Assembly (NCBI GenBank): GCA_963930325.1
Contig: CAWVME010000035.1
Coordinates: 1-7,842, forward strand
DNA length: 7,842 nt
Direction of reading: 5' to 3'
From: CALXJM01 sp963930325
Lineage (GTDB): Bacteria > Bacillota > Clostridia > TANB77 > CAG-508
The position numbers and the translations under genes were made by a program. Shown piece by piece: positions 1-6,034 of the stretch. How positions within the stretch are numbered: position 1 is the stretch's first letter; each line of letters starts with the position of its first letter. The notes under the pieces were generated by a model. That model searched no databases, was not told the DNA's origin, and was given only the letters and a program-made list of their open reading frames with translations.

Positions 1-401
1 TTCATAATTTAGATAGAGACTATTCATTTGAAATACCAATTAATGATTTTGCTAACAGTTGGTATTTAGATGTAGGAGATACTAAATGTAAATATTACAT
101 TGAACTTGGAAGAAGATTTATAACTTTTCAGGAGCCTTCATCTCCTATTTCTAGCAATTATGTTTACATCACCTCTTCTAATACGATAGAAGCACCAAAC
201 AATCATATTTTATTTGAAAAATCACAAAATATGATTTATTTTAGAGATGTAAAAACACAGCAAGTAACTTCAAAAAACATAGCAACTCTTTCCTTTATTC
301 GCAATATTGGAAAAGTATATCATTTTTATGATATGTATAAAAAAATGTATCCAAATGAAAATTTAGAAGAATTTAATAATCCATCTTCTTCCCAATTTTA
401 A
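1..401 (+). CDS. DUF4912 domain protein, 3' part (5' end outside window)
   Basis: This open frame enters from the left edge (codons start at base 3) and stops at TAA 399-401, giving the last 132 residues of a protein. The visible part begins with a segment holding Ser-Trp-Tyr, then YYIELGRRF, then SNYVYITSSNTIEAP. That pattern (aromatic core, hydrophobic-E-L-G strand, then S-N-x-V with a later Pro) is typical of DUF4912, a small domain of unknown function in Clostridia and Thermotogae. The C-terminal tail, ending in a Ser-rich PSSSQF, looks disordered. The stop lies 15 bp before a GH57 branching-enzyme gene, and DUF4912 genes are repeatedly found beside such GH57 genes, which supports the call and suggests co-transcription and a role linked to alpha-glucan metabolism. 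No catalytic motif is visible and I infer no activity. The start and the full domain order cannot be seen. Confidence 0.75.
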   Translation, partial: HNLDRDYSFEIPINDFANSWYLDVGDTKCKYYIELGRRFITFQEPSSPISSNYVYITSSNTIEAPNNHILFEKSQNMIYFRDVKTQQVTSKNIATLSFIRNIGKVYHFYDMYKKMYPNENLEEFNNPSSSQF

Positions 402-416
402 GACAAAGGAGAAATC

Positions 417-2006
417 ATGAAAGAAATCAAAGGATATGTTAGTTTCATATTACATGCTCATTTACCTTTTATTCATCATCCAGAAAGCGAAAATTATTTA
501 GAAGAGCAATGGTTATATGAAGCTATCTCAGAAACATATATACCTCTATTACAAAATTTTAAGAAATTAGAGGAGGAAAAAGTAGATTTTCGTATTACTA
601 TGTCTCTTACTCCTCCTCTACTTTCTATGTTAGATAATAAATTGTTACAAAAAAGATATATTAAATATTTAAAAAAACATATTGAGCTTAGTGAAAAAGA
701 AGTTGTTCGTACTCAAAATGATTCCAGATTAAATGCTTTATCTCATTATTATTTAGAGCGTTATACAAATGATTTAAGAATATTCCAAAAAGAATATAAA
801 TGCAATTTGATTGAAGCATTTAAACATTTTCAAGATATTGGAGTATTAGAAATTATCACATGTGGTGCTACCCATGGATATTTCCCAATTTTATATGTAA
901 ATGAAAAGACTATAAAAGCACAAATTGCAGTTGGAGTACAAACTTATAAAAAATATTTTGGCAAAGGTCCTCGTGGTATCTGGCTTCCTGAATGTGGTTA
1001 TGTGCCTCAAGCTGACCAATATTTAAAAGAGTTTGGAATTGAATATATTATTACTGAATCGCATGGAATTTTATATGCAGATCCAACTCCTATTTACGGT
1101 ACATTTGCTCCTATTGTTTCGCCTGGTGGTATTGTCGCTTTTGGTCGTGATATAGAAACTTCTCGTCAAGTTTGGAGTTCTATTAATGGTTATCCCGGTG
1201 ATTATAATTATCGAGAATTTTATCGTGATATTGGATATGATGCTGATTATGATTACATTAAGCCATACATAGCTCACGACGGTGTTCGTGTGCATACAGG
1301 AATTAAATACTATAGAATTACTTCTAATAATGATAATAAGGATTACTATAATCCTAGATGGGCTATGGATTCAGCAGAAAAGCAGGCTGGACATTTTTTA
1401 GATTGTAGAACTTCTCAAGTTTCAGCTTTGTCTAGTTGCATGGATGTTCCTCCATTAATTGTTTGTCCATACGACGCTGAGCTTTACGGACATTGGTGGT
1501 ATGAAGGTCCTTATTGGCTTTATATTTTGTTTAAGAAAATTTATTATGATGATTGTAATTTTAAATTAATTACACCTGGTGAGTACATTGATAAATTTCC
1601 TAATATGCAAATTTCCTCTCCATGTATTTCTAGTTGGGGAGCTAATGGATATAGTCAAGTTTGGTTAAATGAAACAAATGACTATGTGCATAGGCACTTA
1701 CATAAGGCTGGAGATCGCATGGTAGAACTAGCACACTTGTTTAAAGAAGAGCCAAATGCTTTAACCAAAAATGCTCTAAATCAATGTGCTAGAGAGCTAT
1801 TGCTTGCTCAAAGTAGTGATTGGCTATTTATTATTACCAATGGAACTATGGTAGATTATGCAAAAAAAAGAATAAAAGACCATATTGGTCGTTTTACCAA
1901 ATTATATTATCAAATTAAAAATCAAGATATTGACGAAGATTTTTTAAATGACATATCTGAAAAAGATTGTCTATTCCCAGATATTGATTATAGAATTTAC
2001 AATTAA
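417..2006 (+). CDS. GH57 family 1,4-alpha-glucan branching enzyme (DUF1957 C-terminal domain)
   Basis: The enzyme should cut an alpha-1,4 glucan chain and rejoin it through an alpha-1,6 link, making branch points in cytoplasmic glycogen. All five GH57 regions are visible: HAHLPF at residues 13-18; GATHGYFP at 150-157; GIWLPECGY at 187-195 with the presumed nucleophile Glu192; PYDAELYGHWW at 351-361 with the presumed acid/base Asp353; and WGANGY from Trp407. The C-terminal part has the helical DUF1957 signature, including SSDW at 466-469 and a basic KKRIKDHIGRF segment. Its 529 residues match bacterial and archaeal GH57 branching enzymes. There is no signal peptide, so it is cytosolic. The ATG is set by AAAGGAG at 405-411. 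It follows the DUF4912 gene by 15 bp and shares its operon. Other GH57 activities (amylase, 4-alpha-glucanotransferase) are less likely because the DUF1957 region and the short, single-domain layout fit the branching subfamily. Confidence 0.9.
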   Translation: MKEIKGYVSFILHAHLPFIHHPESENYLEEQWLYEAISETYIPLLQNFKKLEEEKVDFRITMSLTPPLLSMLDNKLLQKRYIKYLKKHIELSEKEVVRTQNDSRLNALSHYYLERYTNDLRIFQKEYKCNLIEAFKHFQDIGVLEIITCGATHGYFPILYVNEKTIKAQIAVGVQTYKKYFGKGPRGIWLPECGYVPQADQYLKEFGIEYIITESHGILYADPTPIYGTFAPIVSPGGIVAFGRDIETSRQVWSSINGYPGDYNYREFYRDIGYDADYDYIKPYIAHDGVRVHTGIKYYRITSNNDNKDYYNPRWAMDSAEKQAGHFLDCRTSQVSALSSCMDVPPLIVCPYDAELYGHWWYEGPYWLYILFKKIYYDDCNFKLITPGEYIDKFPNMQISSPCISSWGANGYSQVWLNETNDYVHRHLHKAGDRMVELAHLFKEEPNALTKNALNQCARELLLAQSSDWLFIITNGTMVDYAKKRIKDHIGRFTKLYYQIKNQDIDEDFLNDISEKDCLFPDIDYRIYN

Positions 2007-2093
2007 TTGATTATACAAGTTTCAAAAATTTCCTTTCATGAATAAAATACACCGTACAGTAGATAATAACATTGATGGAAGGGGATTTTGGGA

Positions 2094-2939
2094 ATGATTT
2101 ATACAGTTTGCATAAAAACCAATAATACAGAAATTTTAGATTATCTACTAGAAAATGGAAAAAAAATGAATATAGAAGGTTTATATTTATCTAAAAATAC
2201 ATTTAAAATCTATGACAATATTATGTTTCACTATTTAGGTCAAAAACCTTCTTATTTTTATAGTTCCCTTTCTGAAATATTAGCAAATTGCATTATTGCT
2301 TTTTACGAATCTGCTTTAGTTAGAAAAATTATTCTTTCTAATTATTTTTACTTTTCAGATAGTGAAAAAAAAGCAATTTATAAAAATTGTATTTTAGATT
2401 TAGCTACATCTGATTCTCTTTACACAAAATTCGAGCTTGTTTTTCATGCTCTTATGAACTATTTACCAGTAAATAAGCAAATGATATTAGATGGTTTCGT
2501 TCATTTTCGAATGAAACCATATATGAGCTTATTAGATACTACTGTTGATTTAAATGTAGACAAATTTTTAGTAGAACGTGAATATGTGGAGTTTGTTAAC
2601 CTTTTAAAACTTTATATCGATTCTAAGCCGTCTTCACTCCCTCTTGTTCATTTAATTTATATTCAAGAAGAAGCTATTTTGTTAGATGAAAATAAGTCTA
2701 TTATCGAAACTTCTTCTATGCTTAATCCAAAATATTTGTCCGATATTACTTTTTCTACAAATGATTATGCATTAAACACTTTGCTTACTTTATTACCAAA
2801 ACAAATTAAAATTCATCTTACTTGTGAAAAAGATGAATTTATTCATACACTTGAATTAATTTTTGGTTCTCGTATTACTTTTTGCTATCATTGCTCTTTT
2901 TGTGAAGAATTTTGTAAAACGAAGAACTTAACAAATTAA
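2094..2939 (+). CDS. ytxC: YtxC family putative sporulation protein
   Basis: This 281-residue protein resembles the YtxC family, which is found in spore-forming Firmicutes and has no established biochemical role. Supporting features are a central helical segment with a run like KIILSNYFYFSDSEKKAIY, and a C-terminus of the form TLELIFGSR followed by a cysteine cluster, matching the family's usual 'IFG-x-R-x3-C-x2-C-x2-C' ending. The cysteines are at 264, 267, 270 and 274. No membrane segment or signal peptide is evident. A TTG at 2088 also opens the frame, but GGAAGGGG at 2078-2084 lies only 3 nt before it and 9 nt before the ATG at 2094, so I chose the ATG. The gene sits 87 bp after the branching enzyme with no terminator between, and 17 bp before the TraX-like gene. 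The family call rests on remembered motif similarity and is fairly but not fully secure. Confidence 0.75.
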   Translation: MIYTVCIKTNNTEILDYLLENGKKMNIEGLYLSKNTFKIYDNIMFHYLGQKPSYFYSSLSEILANCIIAFYESALVRKIILSNYFYFSDSEKKAIYKNCILDLATSDSLYTKFELVFHALMNYLPVNKQMILDGFVHFRMKPYMSLLDTTVDLNVDKFLVEREYVEFVNLLKLYIDSKPSSLPLVHLIYIQEEAILLDENKSIIETSSMLNPKYLSDITFSTNDYALNTLLTLLPKQIKIHLTCEKDEFIHTLELIFGSRITFCYHCSFCEEFCKTKNLTN

Positions 2940-2956
2940 AAGGAGGTTATTTTATC

Positions 2957-3625
2957 ATGACAAGTTTTGCTTTAAAAATATTAGCTTGTATTACCATGTT
3001 TATTGACCATTTAGGATACAGCATTTTCCACCGTTTTTCTTTTTTTAATTATATTGGAAGACTGGCATTCCCTATTTTTGCTTTTCAAATTACCGAGGGA
3101 TTTGTACATACAAAAAACATAAAAAAATATTTTTTAAGATTAGGAATTTTTGCTATTGTTTCGCAAATTCCTTTTGCCCTCTTTCATAGCACATTCTCTA
3201 CCAGTTTTTCTTTAAATATATTTTTTACTTTGCTACTTGGTTTACTTTGCATTTATTTATATGACAAATTATCTTCTCACAAAATTATAGGACTAGCTAT
3301 TGCTTTTATGATTTCTTATATAGCTGAATTAATCAAAGTAGATTATGGTTATTGGGGAGTTCTTGTTATTTTTGCTTTTTATTTATTTAGAGGAAGTCGT
3401 GCTTTAACTGTGCTTTCGTTTTTTGTCCTTGTTTGTGTGAAGTATGTTCCAAACTTGCTATATTCAAATTTTTATTATGCTTATTTTTTACTATTTTTAT
3501 GTACTTTTTTATCAATTATTCCTATTTTGCTTTACAACAAAAAACAAGGTAGAAAAATAAAGTATTTCTTATACTTTTTCTATCCTGTTCATTTATTATT
3601 GCTATATGGAATTTCATTTATTTAA
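2957..3625 (+). CDS. TraX family multi-pass membrane protein
   Basis: This is a 222-residue, highly hydrophobic protein with about seven or eight membrane segments. The TraX signature is visible: MFIDHLG near the N-terminus (Asp17-His18), GRLAFPIFAFQITEG at 34-48, a basic loop, then SQIPFALF, and near the C-terminus a YFFYPVHLLLL segment. TraX of the F plasmid is the N-acetyltransferase for pilin. Chromosomal homologues in Firmicutes are common, belong to the same broad fold as membrane acyltransferases, and mostly have no known substrate. Here there are no conjugation genes, so I infer only a membrane acyltransferase-like protein. AAAGGAGG (2939-2946) sets the ATG, and the site overlaps the end of ytxC, pointing to co-transcription. 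The gene is the last in its operon: a strong terminator lies 19 bp downstream. Confidence 0.85.
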   Translation: MTSFALKILACITMFIDHLGYSIFHRFSFFNYIGRLAFPIFAFQITEGFVHTKNIKKYFLRLGIFAIVSQIPFALFHSTFSTSFSLNIFFTLLLGLLCIYLYDKLSSHKIIGLAIAFMISYIAELIKVDYGYWGVLVIFAFYLFRGSRALTVLSFFVLVCVKYVPNLLYSNFYYAYFLLFLCTFLSIIPILLYNKKQGRKIKYFLYFFYPVHLLLLYGISFI

Positions 3626-3644
3626 TTAAACATAAACTGCTCTC

Positions 3645-3682
3645 TGCTAACACATTTTCAGGCAAATGTGTTAGCAATTTTT
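3645..3682 (+). terminator. Rho-independent terminator of the DUF4912-GH57-ytxC-traX block
   Basis: A perfect 13-bp inverted repeat, TGCTAACACATTT (3645-3657) and AAATGTGTTAGCA (3664-3676), encloses a 6-nt loop and is followed by A and five T. It lies just after the TraX-like stop and before the next promoter, so it separates the left block from the DNA-repair pair. Confidence 0.88.
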
Positions 3683-3783
3683 AAAATGTAGCTGCAAACA
3701 CTGTTACTAAAAACCAAGAATTTTCATCAAAACATTGCAAATATACCATATTTTAAAATACAGAACATTTCTATGCAATTAAA

Positions 3784-3822
3784 AAGTCAAATAAATGTAT
3801 AATCAAAACATTTGTTTGACTT
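3784..3822. repeat. 14-bp inverted repeat overlapping the -35 box
   Basis: AAGTCAAATAAATG (3784-3797) and CATTTGTTTGACTT (3809-3822) are reverse complements except for one position, which would be a U-G wobble in RNA. The gap is 11 nt. The right arm contains the TTGACT -35 of the downstream promoter, so the repeat could be an operator. It could also fold as a low-GC hairpin in read-through RNA, being followed by CTTAATTTTT-like sequence after the arm. The symmetry is directly visible; the function is inferred. Confidence 0.55.
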
Positions 3823-3844
3823 CTTAATTTTTCTATGTTATATT
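3816..3844 (+). promoter_or_regulatory. Sigma-A-type promoter for the radical SAM operon
   Basis: TTGACT (3816-3821) and TATATT (3839-3844) are separated by 17 bp, each matching consensus at five of six positions. TG at 3836-3837 adds an extended -10 element. The predicted start of transcription is near 3850-3852, about 23 nt before the ATG, leaving a short leader with GGAGG at 3864-3868. Confidence 0.7.
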
Positions 3845-3850
3845 ATTAGT

Positions 3851-3864
3851 AGTACATTCGTTCG
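3851..3864. promoter_or_regulatory. LexA/DinR-like box near the transcription start (candidate)
   Basis: AGTACATTCGTTCG fits the Gram-positive LexA box CGAAC-N4-GTTCG at 8 of 10 fixed positions; in the core GAAC-N4-GTTC only one base differs (GTAC for GAAC). It lies 6 bp after the -10, where a repressor would block transcription. The downstream genes look like DNA-repair genes, which raises the plausibility, but a single imperfect site is weak evidence. Confidence 0.4.
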
Positions 3865-3873
3865 GAGGTTTTT

Positions 3874-5178
3874 ATGGATATTTTAGAAAAGTTAAAAATT
3901 CTTGCAGATTCTGCAAAATATGATGCTTCTTGCAGTTCCAGCGGAAGTAATCGCAAAAATTCAAAAACTGGGATTGGAAATGGAGATGTTTCTGGTATTT
4001 GTCATACTTTGGGTTCAGATGGTAGATGTATTTCTCTTTTAAAAATTTTGTTTTCTAACTGTTGTATGTATGACTGCAAATATTGTATTAATCGAGCCAC
4101 TAATTCAGTTCCAAGAGCTACTTTTACTCCTCGTGAAGTAGCTGACCTAACAATTAATTTTTATAAACGCAATTATATTGAAGGCTTATTTTTAAGTTCT
4201 GCAGTTATAAAATCGCCAGACTATACCATGGAGCAATTGTATGAAACAGTATTTATTTTAAGAAATGAATATGAGTTTAATGGTTATATTCACGCAAAGA
4301 CTATTCCTGGTGCCAGCCAAGAGTTAATTGATAAATTAGGAAATTTAGTAGATAGAATGAGTGTTAATATTGAACTTCCTTCTGTAAATAGTTTGAAATT
4401 ATTAGCACCTCAAAAAGAAAAACAAAATATTTTAGAGCCTATGAAATATATTTCTAGCTCAATACAAAATTCATTTTACGAAAAATCTAAATTTAAAAAG
4501 ACTTTTGTTCCTGCTGGACAAACTACTCAGCTTATCGTAGGAGCTACGCCAGAAACAGATTTAAAAATTATGCGTTTATCTCAAGCATTATACCGAAATT
4601 ATCAATTAAAAAGAGTATATTATTCTGCATACATATCAGTCAATACAGATTCACTTTTACCTGCTTTATCTTCTCCTCCGCTTTTAAGAGAAAACCGTTT
4701 ATATCAAGCAGATTGGCTTATGCGTTTTTATGGTTTTAAAGCAGAAGAACTTTTAGATGAAAATCACCCAAATTTTAATAGTTTATTAGACCCAAAATGT
4801 GATTGGGCTCTTCGCCATATAGAAAATTTCCCTATAGAAATCAATACTGCCGATTATTACACTCTTTTGAGAGTTCCTGGAATTGGAGTTATTTCTGCTA
4901 AAAGAATTATTATGGCAAGAAGAACTTTTAATTTGAATTTCGATAATTTGAAAAAACTAGGTATTGTTCTAAAAAGGGCACGCTATTTTATTACCTGTAA
5001 TGGAAAATATTTTGATAAAGTTTGCCACTTTAAGTCTAGTTTTATTTCAGAAAATTTACTTTTAGAAGAAAGAAGAACTTATAAGCAAGATTTAGAGGCA
5101 AGTAAACAATTAAGTTTGTTTTCAGAATTATCGCCTACAAAGGAGGATAAAATTAAATGCTTAACTGGAAGTCTATAA
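3874..5178 (+). CDS. Putative DNA modification/repair radical SAM protein (TIGR03916-type)
   Basis: This 434-residue protein carries the radical SAM cluster motif C-x3-C-x2-C at Cys64, Cys68 and Cys71, which should bind the [4Fe-4S] cluster that cleaves S-adenosylmethionine. Further family marks are KYDASCSSSG at 15-24, DGRCISLLKILFSNCC at 49-64, PRATFTPREVADL, IEGLFLSSAVIKSPDYTME, GYIHAKTIPGAS and LLRENRLYQADWLMRFYGF. A helix-hairpin-helix lies at about 320-350, with VPGIGVISAKRI as its hairpin, a non-specific DNA-binding unit. The tail holds QLSLF at 412-416, a match to the bacterial sliding-clamp-binding consensus. The family is associated with uracil-DNA-glycosylase-like proteins and is thought to act on DNA, but I know of no demonstrated reaction. 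The extra N-terminal cysteines (20, 43, 52, 63) are notable. Its 3' end overlaps the partner gene by 22 bases, suggesting coupled translation. GGAGG with a short 5-nt spacer sets the start. Confidence 0.9.
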   Translation: MDILEKLKILADSAKYDASCSSSGSNRKNSKTGIGNGDVSGICHTLGSDGRCISLLKILFSNCCMYDCKYCINRATNSVPRATFTPREVADLTINFYKRNYIEGLFLSSAVIKSPDYTMEQLYETVFILRNEYEFNGYIHAKTIPGASQELIDKLGNLVDRMSVNIELPSVNSLKLLAPQKEKQNILEPMKYISSSIQNSFYEKSKFKKTFVPAGQTTQLIVGATPETDLKIMRLSQALYRNYQLKRVYYSAYISVNTDSLLPALSSPPLLRENRLYQADWLMRFYGFKAEELLDENHPNFNSLLDPKCDWALRHIENFPIEINTADYYTLLRVPGIGVISAKRIIMARRTFNLNFDNLKKLGIVLKRARYFITCNGKYFDKVCHFKSSFISENLLLEERRTYKQDLEASKQLSLFSELSPTKEDKIKCLTGSL

Positions 5179-5926
5179 ATACTATATTTTTATATGATGG
5201 TACCTTAGATGGTCTTTTTTCGGTTATCTTTTTTGTTTACGAAAATAAAGTATATCCAAAAAAATTATCGAAAAAAGGGCTTATGTTCCTAATTTTCTTG
5301 ATACTTGCCAAGAAATACAAACGAATCCGGAAAAATCTGCTCGTATTTTCCATGGTATTTTAAACAAAATTTCATACACATGCTTTTATAATTGCTATAT
5401 GGCCTTTCTTTCTAATTCCCCAAAAAAAGAAATTCTTATTTTAAATTACATTTGCTTTGGATTTAAAGTAGGATCAAAAGTTGATACTATGTTATCTGTT
5501 CCATTTATTTTAGAACTTCAAAAAATTCGTAAAACTGTTTTATTAGAAGTTCATCGTTTGTCTGGTTTATTACGTTTTATAGAAATAGGAAAAAATCAGT
5601 ATGTATCCATCATTCATCCTGACCATAATATTTTAGAGTTACTTGGAAAACATTTTATAAAAAGATTTCCTACAATGGATTTTGCAATTATTGATAAAAA
5701 TCGTGATATATGTTTTTTTTATCAAAATACTATATCTTTCATTCATAGTGTAAAAGGAGTTCCTTTACCTAAAATAACTGCAGAAGAAAAAGAATATCAA
5801 AAACTTTGGAAAACTTTTTTTGAGACTATAGCAATAAGGGAGCGTAGTAATTCTAAGCTACAGAAGCAATATATGCCTAAGCGATATTGGCAAGATTTAG
5901 TAGAAATTAATCCTACACCAGAATAA
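5157..5926 (+). CDS. TIGR03915-type putative DNA metabolism protein, split by a -1 frameshift
   Basis: This is the usual partner of the radical SAM protein above. The first frame (from ATG 5157, AAAGGAGG at 5139-5146) encodes the family start, NTIFLYDGTLDGLFSVIF, and runs to VYPKK. It then loses similarity and stops at 5361-5363. The -1 frame is open from 5249 to 5926 and continues the family without a gap: AYVPNFLD, KSARIFHGILNKIS, FGFKVGSKVD, VHRLSGLLRFIE, IHPDHNILELLGKHF, LWKTFFETIAIRERSN and QKQYMPKRYW. Joining the frames at the seven A of 5258-5264 gives about 256 residues, normal for the family. The ATG at 5399 is internal and not a start. Either the gene carries a one-base loss (mutation or sequencing error), or the full protein is made by slippage on the A-run. 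No catalytic motif is known; a nucleic-acid role is inferred from its constant partner. Some relatives are fused to a uracil-DNA-glycosylase-like domain, absent here. Confidence 0.85.
5258..5264 (+). other. A7 slippery run at the frameshift point
   Basis: Seven A follow CC so that the zero frame reads CCA AAA AAA TTA, which is the X XXY YYZ phase of an A AAA AAA -1 slippery heptamer. A -1 slip gives P-K-K-I-I-E-K, consistent with the family. There is no clear upstream Shine-Dalgarno-like stimulator. The only downstream fold I see is a weak TCTTG/CAAGA stem about 35 nt away. An A6 run at 5271-5276 is a second, less suitable candidate. Confidence 0.65.
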
Positions 5927-5968
5927 ATTAAAATTTAATAATATCTTCATTTTTTATTTATAAATCTA

Positions 5969-5977
5969 TGGTATAAT
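5969..5977 (+). promoter_or_regulatory. Extended -10 promoter of the GT51 gene
   Basis: TGG followed by a perfect TATAAT (5972-5977) forms an extended -10 in the 108-bp gap after the DNA-metabolism gene. The -35 position (about 5949-5954) is only T-rich and poor. Transcription would begin near 5984, about 50 nt before the ATG. No terminator is evident in this gap, so read-through from upstream is also possible. Confidence 0.65.
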
Positions 5978-6034
5978 TAAATTATAAAATAAAGTAATTA
6001 TTTGTAGCAATAAATATAGAAAGGAGTAAGCTAT

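Noticed and set aside
1071..1295. 74-codon open frame on the minus strand
   Set aside because: It lies wholly inside the GH57 gene, is low-complexity (Ile/Thr/Asn-rich), and has no ribosome binding site or recognisable motif; a shadow of AT-rich coding sequence.
2088..2093. TTG start for the ytxC-like gene
   Set aside because: Only 3 nt separate it from the GGAAGGGG site; the ATG at 2094 has normal 9-nt spacing.
2007..2093. Promoter or terminator in the 87-bp gap between the branching enzyme and ytxC
   Set aside because: TTGATT at 2007 and TAAAAT at 2043 are 30 bp apart, far beyond a usable spacer, and no hairpin is visible.
3798..3803. TATAAT between the arms of the inverted repeat as a second promoter
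   Set aside because: No acceptable -35 lies 16-18 bp upstream (only GCAATT), and the TTGACT/TATATT pair downstream is better placed for the gene.
5399..5926. Separate gene starting at ATG 5399
   Set aside because: No ribosome binding site precedes it, and the same frame upstream to 5249 encodes family-like sequence (KSARIFHGILNKIS and others); the ATG is internal to the frameshifted gene.
5931..5965. AT-only palindromes after the DNA-metabolism gene as a terminator
   Set aside because: The symmetry (such as ATTTATAAAT) has no G-C pairs and no stable stem before a T-run; expected by chance in sequence this AT-rich.
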